DNA of 15,064 nt from Mobilicoccus sp032100225 (GTDB lineage: Bacteria; Actinomycetota; Actinomycetes; Actinomycetales; Dermatophilaceae), in assembly GCA_032100225.1 (NCBI GenBank), contig DAMDJY010000083.1, positions 1 to 15,064 of the forward strand. The letters are read 5' to 3'. The notes beneath the pieces were generated by a model. That model saw only the letters and a list, made by a program, of their open reading frames with translations, had not been told where the DNA came from and ran no database searches. This document shows, one piece after another, positions 7,633-13,735 of the stretch (position 1 is the first letter of the stretch; each line of letters starts with the position of its first letter). Position numbers and translations under genes: made by a program.

Positions 7633-7674
7633 CACGACATCTGCTGTACTTACCCAACCAGAACAGATGTAGTG
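7633..7674. promoter_or_regulatory. Inverted repeat between divergent TetR and reductase genes (candidate operator)
   Basis: ACATCTG (7637-7643) and CAGATGT (7664-7670) are perfect inverted arms. The symmetry continues outward to 7633 and 7674 with one mismatch, giving 10 of 11 paired positions per arm around a 20-bp spacer. It sits in the middle of the 75-bp divergent promoter region, where TetR-type repressors often bind. Confidence 0.5.
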
Positions 7675-7685
7675 ATTGGAGTGGA

Positions 7686-8255
7686 ATGCGCAACCTCGTC
7701 TACTACGTGGCCACCTCCCTCGACGGGTACATCGCCGATGCCGAGGGCGACTTCTCGGCCTTTCCGCAGGATCCGGCGACCCTCGCCGCCCTCTTCGAGC
7801 GCTACCCGGAGACGTGCCCGACCCACGTGCGCGATGCCTTGGGCGTCACCGGTGAGCCGCGGCGATTCGACACGGTGCTCATGGGATTTCGCGCGTTCGA
7901 GCCTGCCCTCACTGCCGGACTCTCCGGCGGGGCCTACCCCCACCTGCGCCAGATCGTCGTGACCCACCGGGACCTCCCCGCCACCCCCGGGCTCACGACG
8001 ATCGCCGGGGACGTCGTCACGCAGGTCGCTGCACTCAAGGAGGAGTCGGGTCGGGACATCTGGCTGTGCGGCGGCGGCAACCTCGCAGCTCAACTCGTCG
8101 ACCTCATCGACGAGATCCAGATCAAGGTGAATCCGGTCATCCTCGGTGGCGGCACACCCCTCTTGCCGCACACCGGACTACCCCTGCGCCTCGCCCTCAC
8201 CGATGCCGAAACCCTTCCCGGCGGCGTCGTGCTTCTCACGCATCGGGTGTCGTGA
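7686..8255 (+). CDS. Dihydrofolate reductase / RibD C-terminal-like reductase
   Basis: This 189-residue protein belongs to the DHFR-like family that includes the RibD C-terminal domain, NADPH-dependent reductases of often unknown substrate. Seen in it are the opening strand and SLDGYIAD motif (residues ~8-18), a central VLMGFRAFE segment, and the nucleotide-binding WLCGGGNLAAQLVDLIDEI followed by NPVILGGGTPLL. These are standard landmarks of the family. The ATG is supported by a GGAG-like sequence 5-8 nt upstream. It is divergent from the TetR gene and probably its main target. The folate enzyme itself is unlikely, since this branch is usually separate from FolA. Confidence 0.85.
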   Translation: MRNLVYYVATSLDGYIADAEGDFSAFPQDPATLAALFERYPETCPTHVRDALGVTGEPRRFDTVLMGFRAFEPALTAGLSGGAYPHLRQIVVTHRDLPATPGLTTIAGDVVTQVAALKEESGRDIWLCGGGNLAAQLVDLIDEIQIKVNPVILGGGTPLLPHTGLPLRLALTDAETLPGGVVLLTHRVS

Positions 8256-8287
8256 CGATTGCACCCGAACGTTCCATCGCTCGGACC

Positions 8288-8321
8288 TTGACGCCCAGCC
8301 GTGGGTAGCTACAGTTGTAGC
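8288..8321 (+). promoter_or_regulatory. Promoter and overlapping palindromic operator of the toxin-antitoxin operon
   Basis: TTGACG (8288-8293) and TACAGT (8310-8315) form a good -35/-10 pair with a 16-bp spacer. The perfect palindrome GCTACA-GT-TGTAGC (8308-8321) covers the -10 box and ends one base before the antitoxin ATG at 8323. The predicted transcription start falls on or next to that ATG, and no Shine-Dalgarno sequence is present, so the message is probably leaderless. Phd/YefM antitoxins are known to repress their own operons through such palindromes. Confidence 0.65.
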
Positions 8322-8322
8322 C

Positions 8323-8604
8323 ATGACTGTTGACGGCACGATGGCCCTGCGAGACGTGAAGAACCGCCTGTCCGAGGTGGTCGATCAGGTCGAGCGCGAG
8401 CACGACCGGGTCGTCATCACCAGGCACGGCAAGCCCGCCGCGGTCGTCATCAGCGCGGATGACCTCGCTTCGCTGGAAGAGACCCTGGAAGTCGCGAGCC
8501 GCCCGAAGCTCATCGGCCAGATCCGAGAGAGTCTCGATGAGATCGCTGCGGGGCAGGCCGAGGTGCTCAGCAAGGACGAGATCCTCGCCTCCCTGCGCCC
8601 GTGA
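8323..8604 (+). CDS. Phd/YefM-type antitoxin
   Basis: This 93-residue protein fits the Phd/YefM antitoxin family. The N-terminal dimer and DNA-binding fold shows as MALRDVKNRLSEVVDQVE (7-24), then DRVVITRHGKPAAVVISADDLASLEETLE (28-56). The C-terminal helix-rich tail should wrap around and neutralise the toxin. The same frame is open upstream into the reductase gene, but ATG 8323 is chosen because it fits the family N-terminus and lies directly behind the promoter and palindrome. Its stop overlaps the toxin start (GTGA), so translation is coupled. Confidence 0.92.
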   Translation: MTVDGTMALRDVKNRLSEVVDQVEREHDRVVITRHGKPAAVVISADDLASLEETLEVASRPKLIGQIRESLDEIAAGQAEVLSKDEILASLRP

Positions 8605-8861
8605 ACGACGCCATGTTCGAGATCGCATGGACGCCTGCAGCCAAGCGCGCCCTGGCGCGGCTCACCGAGAAGGTCGCCGTTGCCGCCATCGAGTTCATCT
8701 ACGGCCCGCTGGCCGAGAATCCACGCCGGGTTGGCAAACCGCTGCGGTTTGAGCTCGAGGGGCTGCACACCGCTCGGCGCGGCGACTACCGCGTGATTTA
8801 TCGCATCGACGACGTCGTCACGATCGCTGCGATCGAGCATCGGGCCGACGTCTACCGCTGA
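8601..8861 (+). CDS. RelE/ParE-superfamily toxin
   Basis: This 86-residue protein has the RelE/ParE toxin fold pattern: an N-terminal strand (FEIAWTPAAKRALARL, 6-21), a helical hairpin, LAENPRRVGKPLRFELEG, then ARRGDYRVIYRIDD and a final strand IAAIEHRADVY. RelE-type members cut mRNA at the ribosome. The basic residues Arg60 and Arg64 and the His80-Arg81 pair near the end fit that mode, although ParE-like gyrase poisons share the fold. The start is GTG 8601, overlapping the antitoxin stop; ATG 8613 is the alternative. It forms a standard antitoxin-first operon. Confidence 0.92.
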   Translation: MNDAMFEIAWTPAAKRALARLTEKVAVAAIEFIYGPLAENPRRVGKPLRFELEGLHTARRGDYRVIYRIDDVVTIAAIEHRADVYR

Positions 8862-8915
8862 CCACAGGCGGCCCCGAGCCTGGCCCCGTTCCACACCGGG
8901 AAGGAGGCGCGGCGG

Positions 8916-9419
8916 ATGGACTTATCACGCCGCGATGTGTTCACTCCGCCGTGGAACCCTCGACGGATGACTACTTGGTGCGTCCGTAACGACGTGTTCG
9001 ACTCGAAGCTCCTCGACGAGGGCTTTATTTCGTTGGGCTGGGACGACGTCGGCGACCTGCGTCAGTACGGCGACTCGCAGGACGCACTTCGCGAGGGCCT
9101 GCAGCGCACCTTGCCGGACGCGGCGCCCAGATCCCTGACGCTGTGGTCAGGAATGCTGCGGCGATTCGCCTTCGAGATGCAGGAAGGGGACCGGATCATC
9201 GCGCCGGTCCGGGGCAAAAGCCTCCTCAACTTCGGCATCGTCTCTGGGCCTTACGAATACGTCCCCGACGTCGAGCATCGCCAACGCCGCCGGGTGCAAT
9301 GGACCCAGACAGGCATCCCGCGCATCGAGATCCTGCGCACCGCCTTGGATGAACTGAACTACCGGCAGACCCTGTTCCAGGTGCAGGACGTCACGGGCGA
9401 GTTCAACCGGTTCTTCTAG
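8916..9419 (+). CDS. Stand-alone Mrr-N-like (PUA/EVE-type) domain protein
   Basis: This 167-residue protein resembles the N-terminal recognition-type domain found before the Mrr catalytic domain in some restriction-like proteins. The pattern runs W-V-R (TTWCVRNDVFDS), IS-LGWDDVGDLR, a middle MLRRFAFEMQEGDRIIAPVRGKSLLNFGIVSGPYEYV, then RRRVQWTQTGIPR and a closing LFQVQ. The downstream nuclease domain with its catalytic residues is missing: the protein ends at FNRFF, and nothing nuclease-like follows in any frame. Such folds are related to PUA/EVE domains that read modified bases, but that role here is inference. ATG 8916 has AAGGAGG 8 nt upstream; ATG 8967 is the alternative. It follows the toxin gene by 54 nt on the same strand and could share its transcript. 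Confidence 0.55.
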   Translation: MDLSRRDVFTPPWNPRRMTTWCVRNDVFDSKLLDEGFISLGWDDVGDLRQYGDSQDALREGLQRTLPDAAPRSLTLWSGMLRRFAFEMQEGDRIIAPVRGKSLLNFGIVSGPYEYVPDVEHRQRRRVQWTQTGIPRIEILRTALDELNYRQTLFQVQDVTGEFNRFF

Positions 9420-9471
9420 AACATCACCCGGTGGGCTCGGCTGGATGCTCTGCATGGCCGACCCAACCCCC

Positions 9472-9585
9472 ACCTCAAGAACGACACACATCGATCGGGC
9501 TCAGAGGGTGACCGTGCCAGCAACACCGCAGGTCAGCGGCTTGCCCCTCAAGCCGGCAAAGATCGAAGTGTGCAGTTCTTGAGGT
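9472..9585. repeat. 114-bp element bounded by 25-nt imperfect inverted repeats (MITE-like or IS remnant)
   Basis: Positions 9472-9496 and 9561-9585 are inverted copies matching at 21 or 22 of 25 positions, including an outermost perfect 11-bp arm (ACCTCAAGAAC). Similarity stops abruptly inside. The interior contains a further hairpin (CGGCTTG 9537-9543 with CAAGCCG 9549-9555) and no plausible gene. I saw no target-site duplication. It fills most of the 233-bp gap between two plus-strand genes. Confidence 0.55.
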
Positions 9586-9652
9586 CACACCGGCTGCCAC
9601 CCCACCCGATCGAGCGCCGCCGCACTGGCGGAGTTTCTGCCATCCTCCTTCG

Positions 9653-10021
9653 GTGACTGCTGCCGACATCCTCACGGCGCTCTGCCGCGCGATCGATGAG
9701 CACCGCTGGGACGACTTGCCCGGAATGCTCGATCCCGGGTTCGTCTGCCGCTACGTGCACACGGGGGAGGAGTTCGACCGGGAGCAATGGGTTCGACTGA
9801 ATGCCGAGTACCCCGGCTTCGAACGGATGACCGTGGAAGATGTCGTCGATGCCGGTGACCGTGCGGTCGCACGCTGTCACGTCACCGGACGAGAAGGTGA
9901 TGTGGTGAACCACTTCGAGGTGGCGACGTTCGTTCGCGCCCAGGACAACATCCTCGTCGAGATGACCGAAGTCTGGGCCGATGCAGCACAACCCCCACCG
10001 CCTGCAGCCCGCCCCCAGTGA
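9653..10021 (+). CDS. NTF2/SnoaL-like protein
   Basis: This 122-residue protein has the length and pattern of the NTF2-like superfamily (SnoaL-type): an N-terminal helix then DEHRWDDLPGMLDPGFVCRYVHTGEEFDREQWVRLNAEYPGF, followed by strands VEDVVDAGDRAVARCHVTGREG, VVNHFEVATFVRAQDNILVEMTEVWAD. Members include small cone-shaped isomerases, cyclases and non-catalytic binding proteins. The specific role cannot be read. The GTG start has no Shine-Dalgarno sequence, so initiation may be leaderless or the start misplaced. It is convergent with the NIPSNAP gene, with a hairpin in the 33-bp gap. Confidence 0.75.
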   Translation: MTAADILTALCRAIDEHRWDDLPGMLDPGFVCRYVHTGEEFDREQWVRLNAEYPGFERMTVEDVVDAGDRAVARCHVTGREGDVVNHFEVATFVRAQDNILVEMTEVWADAAQPPPPAARPQ

Positions 10022-10028
10022 CTGCGCT

Positions 10029-10045
10029 CGACAGCGCCGCTGTCG
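10029..10045. terminator. Hairpin between convergent genes (possible bidirectional terminator)
   Basis: CGACAGC (10029-10035), loop GCC, and GCTGTCG (10039-10045) form a perfect 7-bp stem in the 33-bp gap between the NTF2-like and NIPSNAP stops. No T tract is present. Confidence 0.45.
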
Positions 10046-10054
10046 CGATCGGCG

Positions 10055-10408
10055 TCATTCCCCCTGCGGGAGGAGTGGGCGCATGAAGGTGCGGTCGTAG
10101 CGCAGGACGCATCCGGAGTCGTCGCGAATCTTGTCCGCGGCGATGAACTCGGGGTCGACGCCGAAACGTTGCCGGTACTGCTCGTAGGCGGCGAGGCTGG
10201 GGAACGAGAACAGCGCTTCGGCCCGGTCACTGGTTCCTTCGCCGGGCAGGAAGTAGCCGTGGTGGGTGCCACCGTGCGCGTCGACGAGCCGCATCCAGGC
10301 GCGAGCGAACTGCTCGAAGGCGTCGATCTTCGCGGGGTCGATGACGTAATGCACGACGCAGGTGACCGCCGTCGACGGGGGCTCCGGTGTGGTGATGCCG
10401 TTGCTCAC
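10055..10408 (-). CDS. NIPSNAP-family protein
   Basis: This 117-residue protein matches the small bacterial NIPSNAP family, which has a dimeric alpha-beta barrel fold. Seen are the opening strand VTCVVHYVIDPAKIDAFEQFARAWMRLVDAHGG (15-47), the GYFLPGEGTSDRAEALFSFPSLAAYEQYRQRF segment and a closing DRTFMRPL. The biochemical role of the family is not well defined; several members sit beside oxidoreductases. GTG 10408 is supported by GAGGAG 6 nt upstream. It lies 74 nt downstream of the SDR gene on the same strand, so co-transcription is plausible. However, the gap contains inverted repeats (GACGCC 10438-10443 with GGCGTC 10450-10455) that could weaken read-through. Confidence 0.85.
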   Translation of the reverse strand: MSNGITTPEPPSTAVTCVVHYVIDPAKIDAFEQFARAWMRLVDAHGGTHHGYFLPGEGTSDRAEALFSFPSLAAYEQYRQRFGVDPEFIAADKIRDDSGCVLRYDRTFMRPLLPQGE

Positions 10409-10482
10409 GTGGATCTCCTCGATGAACGGGGGCTTGAGACGCCGGGCTGGGCGTCGGCGCGACGCGTCGCAGCGGCTGTCGG

Positions 10483-11292
10483 TCAGTTCAGGCCGAATTC
10501 GTGGGCGGTGAGGCGGTCGAAGGTTCGGGTGGGGAGGAATCGCGGCAGAGTGACGGCGATGCGCGAGCCTCGGCCGACGAGGTACCGCGGACGGGACCGC
10601 GCATTGGTCATGGCATCGATGATGACGTCTGCGACCGCGTCGACGGTGCCGAGCATCGGGGAGGCCTGCCCCTTGGCATGAAAGGCGGCGGTGGCCGCGC
10701 CCACCCGCTCGTAGGGGGTGCCGGCGGTGCGATCCCGCAGGGCAGCGAGGGCGCCGTCGTGCCAGGGGGTCGCGACCGGGCCTGGCTGGATGACCGCGAC
10801 GTCGATGCCGAAGGGCGCGAGTTCGAGTCGGAGGCTATCGGCGATGGACTCCAGGGTCGCTTTGGAGGCATGGTACCAGCCGGCCATCGGCGACGAGAAC
10901 CGGGACGCGATCGACGAGACGAGCACGACTCTCCCGCTGCCGGCGGCGCGCATCCCCGGAACGATCTCCTGGAGCACCCCGATCGCGGACAAGACGTTGA
11001 CCTGCAGCTGGCGAGCCGCATCACCCATGGGCGTGAGTTCGAGGGGTGCGAAGTCGCCGTAGCCCGCGCAGTGCACGAAGGCGTCGACCCGCACTCCCGC
11101 GAGTGGCGCCTCGTCGAAGGCTGCGGCGATGGCCTCCGGGTCGGACAGGTCGAGGGCAACCGCAGTCGCGCGCTCGGGGATCTCGGCGGCCCGGCGAGCG
11201 ACGCCGATCACCTCCCATCCGGAATCGAGGAGGCGGGTGACGACGCAGCGGCCGATTCCTGACGAGGCACCGGTAACGAGGGCAGTTGGCAT
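10483..11292 (-). CDS. SDR-family NAD(P)-dependent oxidoreductase
   Basis: This 269-residue classical short-chain dehydrogenase shows the cofactor motif TGASSGIG (7-14), with ARR (32-34) after the second strand suggesting NADPH preference, DLSD at the adenine pocket, and an HCAG motif in place of NNAG. It also has the catalytic VSSIAS serine and the YHASK tyrosine-lysine pair, then PGPVATPW. It reduces or oxidises a carbonyl or alcohol of unknown identity. The ATG has AAAGG 8 nt upstream. The gene is divergent from a TetR regulator across a perfect 20-bp inverted repeat. The NIPSNAP gene follows it on the same strand. Confidence 0.92.
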   Translation of the reverse strand: MPTALVTGASSGIGRCVVTRLLDSGWEVIGVARRAAEIPERATAVALDLSDPEAIAAAFDEAPLAGVRVDAFVHCAGYGDFAPLELTPMGDAARQLQVNVLSAIGVLQEIVPGMRAAGSGRVVLVSSIASRFSSPMAGWYHASKATLESIADSLRLELAPFGIDVAVIQPGPVATPWHDGALAALRDRTAGTPYERVGAATAAFHAKGQASPMLGTVDAVADVIIDAMTNARSRPRYLVGRGSRIAVTLPRFLPTRTFDRLTAHEFGLN

Positions 11293-11304
11293 GGCGAGAC
11301 CTTT

Positions 11305-11356
11305 CTGTGCATTACGTTCACTGTTATGGCGAGAGTACAGTGAACGTAATGCACAG
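11305..11356. promoter_or_regulatory. Perfect 20-bp inverted repeat: divergent SDR/TetR operator-promoter
   Basis: Positions 11305-11324 and 11337-11356 are exact reverse complements separated by 12 bp, and each arm is itself a loose palindrome of the form GTG...CAC. The right arm contains a TACAGT -10-like box (11336-11341) and the TetR start codon (11349). The left arm lies in the SDR leader. A dimer pair bound here would silence both genes. The element fits autoregulation by the adjacent TetR protein. Confidence 0.75.
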
Positions 11357-11993
11357 TAAAGAGGTCGTCCCGGATGCCGTGTTGCAGGCGTGGGGGCTGG
11401 GCGTGGCCGCGACGCGTGGCCCGCGGCCCCGGTTCACGCTTGCGGAGGTCGTGCAGGCGGCCTGCGATCAGGCGGATGACGACGGGATCGATTCGGTGAC
11501 GCTGGCGGCCGTTGCGGCGCGGTTGCAGGTGACGACGACGGGCCTTTACCGCTATGTCGATTCGAAGGACACGCTCGTCGAGCTCGTCATCGACGCCGCG
11601 CTGGGTCCGGCGCCGGAGCTCGGCCCCGGGACGTCGGAGCGGCGGGTGATCGAGTGGGTGGACGCGCTCTGGGATCGGTATCTGGCGCACCCGTGGATGG
11701 CGAACTATCCGCTGGAGCGGGCACCGCGCTGCCCCCAGGCGTTCGCGTGGCTCGACGTGCTCGTCCGAGCGCTCGCCGACACTGGTGACGACCAGCCCCT
11801 CTCGACCGCGATGGTGATCGACGTTCTGGTTCGCGGATTTGCCGCAGTCGAAGGCGCCACAGCAGCCAGTTCACTGAGCCCGGCCATCGCTGCCGAAGTC
11901 GCTGCCAGGCATCCGGCCATCACGACCGAATCCCTCGAACCAGCCCAGATCCAACTCCGCTCCGCGCTGCATCGGCTGCTCAACGGGCGCTGA
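11349..11993 (+). CDS. TetR-family regulator of the adjacent SDR gene
   Basis: This 214-residue protein is a TetR-type repressor. The helix-turn-helix is visible at about residues 27-74 (FTLAEVVQAACDQADDDGIDSVTLAAVAARLQVTTTGLYRYVDSKDTLVELVIDAA), with TTGLYRYVDSKDTL as the recognition region. The C-terminal helical domain resembles the TetR_C family with ...ALWDRYLAHPWMANY. The frame is open upstream to 11286, but ATG 11349 is preferred: TACAGT lies 7 nt before it and no Shine-Dalgarno sequence is present, which suggests a leaderless message. The start codon lies inside the inverted repeat, consistent with tight autorepression. Confidence 0.88.
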   Translation: MHSKEVVPDAVLQAWGLGVAATRGPRPRFTLAEVVQAACDQADDDGIDSVTLAAVAARLQVTTTGLYRYVDSKDTLVELVIDAALGPAPELGPGTSERRVIEWVDALWDRYLAHPWMANYPLERAPRCPQAFAWLDVLVRALADTGDDQPLSTAMVIDVLVRGFAAVEGATAASSLSPAIAAEVAARHPAITTESLEPAQIQLRSALHRLLNGR

Positions 11994-12048
11994 GCCTGGG
12001 AGGGAACGGCATGTGCGGACGGTGCGTCCCGTGGAGGGGTTGGGTGGT

Positions 12049-12579
12049 TCATCCCGGACCGTGCCGAAGCAGCATCTCCATCTGTGCATGTCTGTCTTCG
12101 GGCGCGTACACGAAGGGCGCTTCCCAGCCGGTTCGGTGAGCGACGTCGTCGCGCACGATGCGGGCGACATCGTCGGCGGAGACATCCGGTGCCCACACGG
12201 TGAGGAGGAATCCTCGGCCGCCTTCGGTCCACCGTGCGCCCCGCGCTCGCCACGACTCGGTGACCCGGATCTGCTCCTCGTCACTGACGGAGGCATGCAC
12301 GACGCACGTGGACAGCGTCATGTCTCCTGCCTGCACCAGGTCGGCGATGATCTCCCGACCGTCGCGCGCGATGGTGTCGACCACGTCTCCCACCGCGAGC
12401 GGAACAAAGAACGACGAGTTCAGCAGGGTCTTTCGACTCCCCGGACCGTCTGTCGCCCAGAGAGTTTCGTATTGCAGCGAGGGGTGGCAGGCAGCAAGGG
12501 GCAGGCTGACGCAGGTCTTGTCCATAGCCTGCACGCTCGGCCCACCCGGCTGCCCGGTGGGCACACGCTCTCCGGTCAC
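12049..12579 (-). CDS. DUF4265-like protein of unknown function
   Basis: This frame encodes 176 residues from GTG 12579, or 158 from the ATG at residue 19 (MDKTCVSLPL). The pattern YETLWATDG...LLNSSFFVPLAVGDVVDTIARDG resembles the start of DUF4265 proteins, which have a small beta domain with a conserved FF...GD.V core. A GDMTLSTCVVHASVSDEEQI segment and helical TEGGRGFLLTVWAPDVSADDVARIVRDDV follow. The function is unknown. Neither start has a clear ribosome binding site. Its own stop is 55 bp from the convergent TetR stop. The MazG-like gene lies 28 bp upstream on the same strand, so the two may be co-transcribed. Confidence 0.55.
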   Translation of the reverse strand: MTGERVPTGQPGGPSVQAMDKTCVSLPLAACHPSLQYETLWATDGPGSRKTLLNSSFFVPLAVGDVVDTIARDGREIIADLVQAGDMTLSTCVVHASVSDEEQIRVTESWRARGARWTEGGRGFLLTVWAPDVSADDVARIVRDDVAHRTGWEAPFVYAPEDRHAQMEMLLRHGPG

Positions 12580-12607
12580 TGTGGATGCCTGTGTACAGCA
12601 GGCGAGG

Positions 12608-12958
12608 TCACTCCTTCAGCGGAGCATCCGTTGCCACGCCGTCAACGGCCGGGTATCGCCGGGCTGCAGCAGCGAGCTTGTCTTCGGCTGCTGGAACGAG
12701 GTCCACATCGAGGACGTCGGCGAGCTGCAGGAGATAGATGAGGACGTCACTCATCTCTTCGGCTGCCCGCTGCTTACGGTCTGGATCTGCGAAGACCTCG
12801 ACTGCATCCCCAGCGTTGATCCACTGGAACAGCTCGGCCAACTCCCCCACCTCGCCGACAAGCGCGAGGATCAGGGACTTGGGGTCGTGAAACCGCCCCC
12901 ACCCCCGCTCGTCGGTGAAGGCGCGGATATGGGTGATCAGCTGGTCAACGTCTGCCAT
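12608..12958 (-). CDS. MazG-like nucleotide pyrophosphohydrolase
   Basis: This 116-residue protein belongs to the all-alpha NTP pyrophosphatase superfamily (MazG/iMazG/RS21-C6-like). These enzymes hydrolyse nucleoside triphosphates, often dCTP or modified forms, to monophosphate and pyrophosphate. The metal site is visible as Glu36-x-x-Glu39 with Glu42 (GEVGELAELFQW) and Glu68-x-x-Asp71 (EEMSDVLIYLLQLADVL). The start is set at ATG 12958 because GGGAGG lies 5 nt upstream; an earlier ATG at 12985 would add nine weakly conserved residues. Upstream on the same strand lies the wreck of a DUF2075 helicase and an OGG-like gene, so it may be an orphan of a former operon. Such pairs occur in other actinobacteria, from memory. 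Confidence 0.88.
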   Translation of the reverse strand: MADVDQLITHIRAFTDERGWGRFHDPKSLILALVGEVGELAELFQWINAGDAVEVFADPDRKQRAAEEMSDVLIYLLQLADVLDVDLVPAAEDKLAAAARRYPAVDGVATDAPLKE

Positions 12959-12991
12959 GTCGTCATCCTCCCGCGCCGACGACATACAGGC

Positions 12992-13735
12992 TCAAGCGGG
13001 CAGCATCCGCATGGCCTTCGGCCACCCACAGCTCGCGCCTACGCCTGGACGAGGGAACGCAGGAAGTCGCGGGTCTGCGGGTCGGTGGAGTAGATGTGAA
13101 CGCTGCGCATGCCGCGCGTGAGAAGCACCTTGTAGACGTTGCGGACGAGGCGCTCCACGGTGGCATCGTCCACGGCCTTGCGACTCCGGAAGTCGGGGTC
13201 CTTGCTCGCCTCCCGGGGCGATGGCCACGGCATCCAAGACCGGCGCCACTCGCTCCTCGTGGTGTGCACGCGTGAGGAAGTAGATGTACTTCGTGCCGAA
13301 TGCCGCCCCGGGGCCGGCCAGATAGTCCGGTGCGCCCGGCCGACGCTCGCTGCGCCGGCGGTGGACGAGCTCGTATGCCGCCGCCCCACCGCGTTGCAGT
13401 GTCTTTTCAGTAAGTTCGGCGAGTTGATCCGCGAACGCTGCACAGTCCATGATCTTGCGGACCCTGTCCGGTCCGTAACCGGTCAGGCCGTGGCCCCAAA
13501 TCATGGCGACGACGAAGGCGTCCTGCGCACTCTGCCGATCCCCGACGCGGATGCGTTTCGCGTATTCAGTCGCCACATCCCCCGTGATGGAGTCGTCGGT
13601 CAGATCGTCCGGGACGGGAACGCCGGCAGCTTCCCATCGCTCCCGTCGCCACGTCGACGCCAGGGCCCGTGGGCATCCGGCCGCGACCCACTGTTTGTGC
13701 GCTCCGACGAGGCCAACCGGTACCGGGCAAGTCAT
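12992..13735 (-). pseudogene. OGG-fold 8-oxoguanine DNA glycosylase-like gene, 3' end lost and read out of frame
   Basis: The frame gives 247 residues, but only the first ~173 (13219-13735) look like a real protein. They resemble the OGG-fold proteins related to 8-oxoguanine DNA glycosylase: DAFVVAMIWGHGLTGYGPDRVRKIM (72-96), then GPGAAFGTKYIYFL (141-154), then APVLD (164-168). Lys149 in GTK and Asp168 sit 19 residues apart, the same spacing as the catalytic Lys249/Asp268 pair of human OGG1, so the putative active site is kept. After about residue 173 the frame becomes Arg/Pro-rich and encodes in another register the tail of a DUF2075 helicase. A TAGCGT lies 6 nt before the ATG as a possible leaderless -10. 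It may still be expressed as a chimera. Confidence 0.6.
13039..13212 (-). pseudogene. C-terminal remnant of DUF2075 (Schlafen-like) DNA/RNA helicase
   Basis: In the minus frame ending at 13039, the last ~57 residues (EASKDPDFRSRKAVDD...LVRNVYKVLLTRGMRSVHIYSTDPQTRDFLRSL) match the C-terminal motif of DUF2075 helicases: the conserved NVYKVLLTRGM and IYSTD..TRDFLR pattern. Upstream of residue 77 of this frame the sequence is the off-frame of the OGG-like gene, so no more of the helicase remains. The MazG-like gene lies 80 bp downstream. A deletion or recombination joined the two genes. Confidence 0.7.

Noticed and set aside
7017..7685. Upstream extension of the reductase frame, which would add 223 residues
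   Set aside because: It runs antisense through the TetR gene, and the DHFR-like fold begins exactly at ATG 7686 with a ribosome binding site.
12017..12029. GGACG-GTG-CGTCC hairpin after the TetR gene
   Set aside because: Only 5 bp and no T tract; too common in high-GC DNA to call a terminator.
12587..12603. Short inverted repeat GCCTG...CAGGC around TGTACAG between the DUF4265-like and MazG-like genes
   Set aside because: Five-base arms are expected by chance at this base composition, and no promoter or T tract supports a role.
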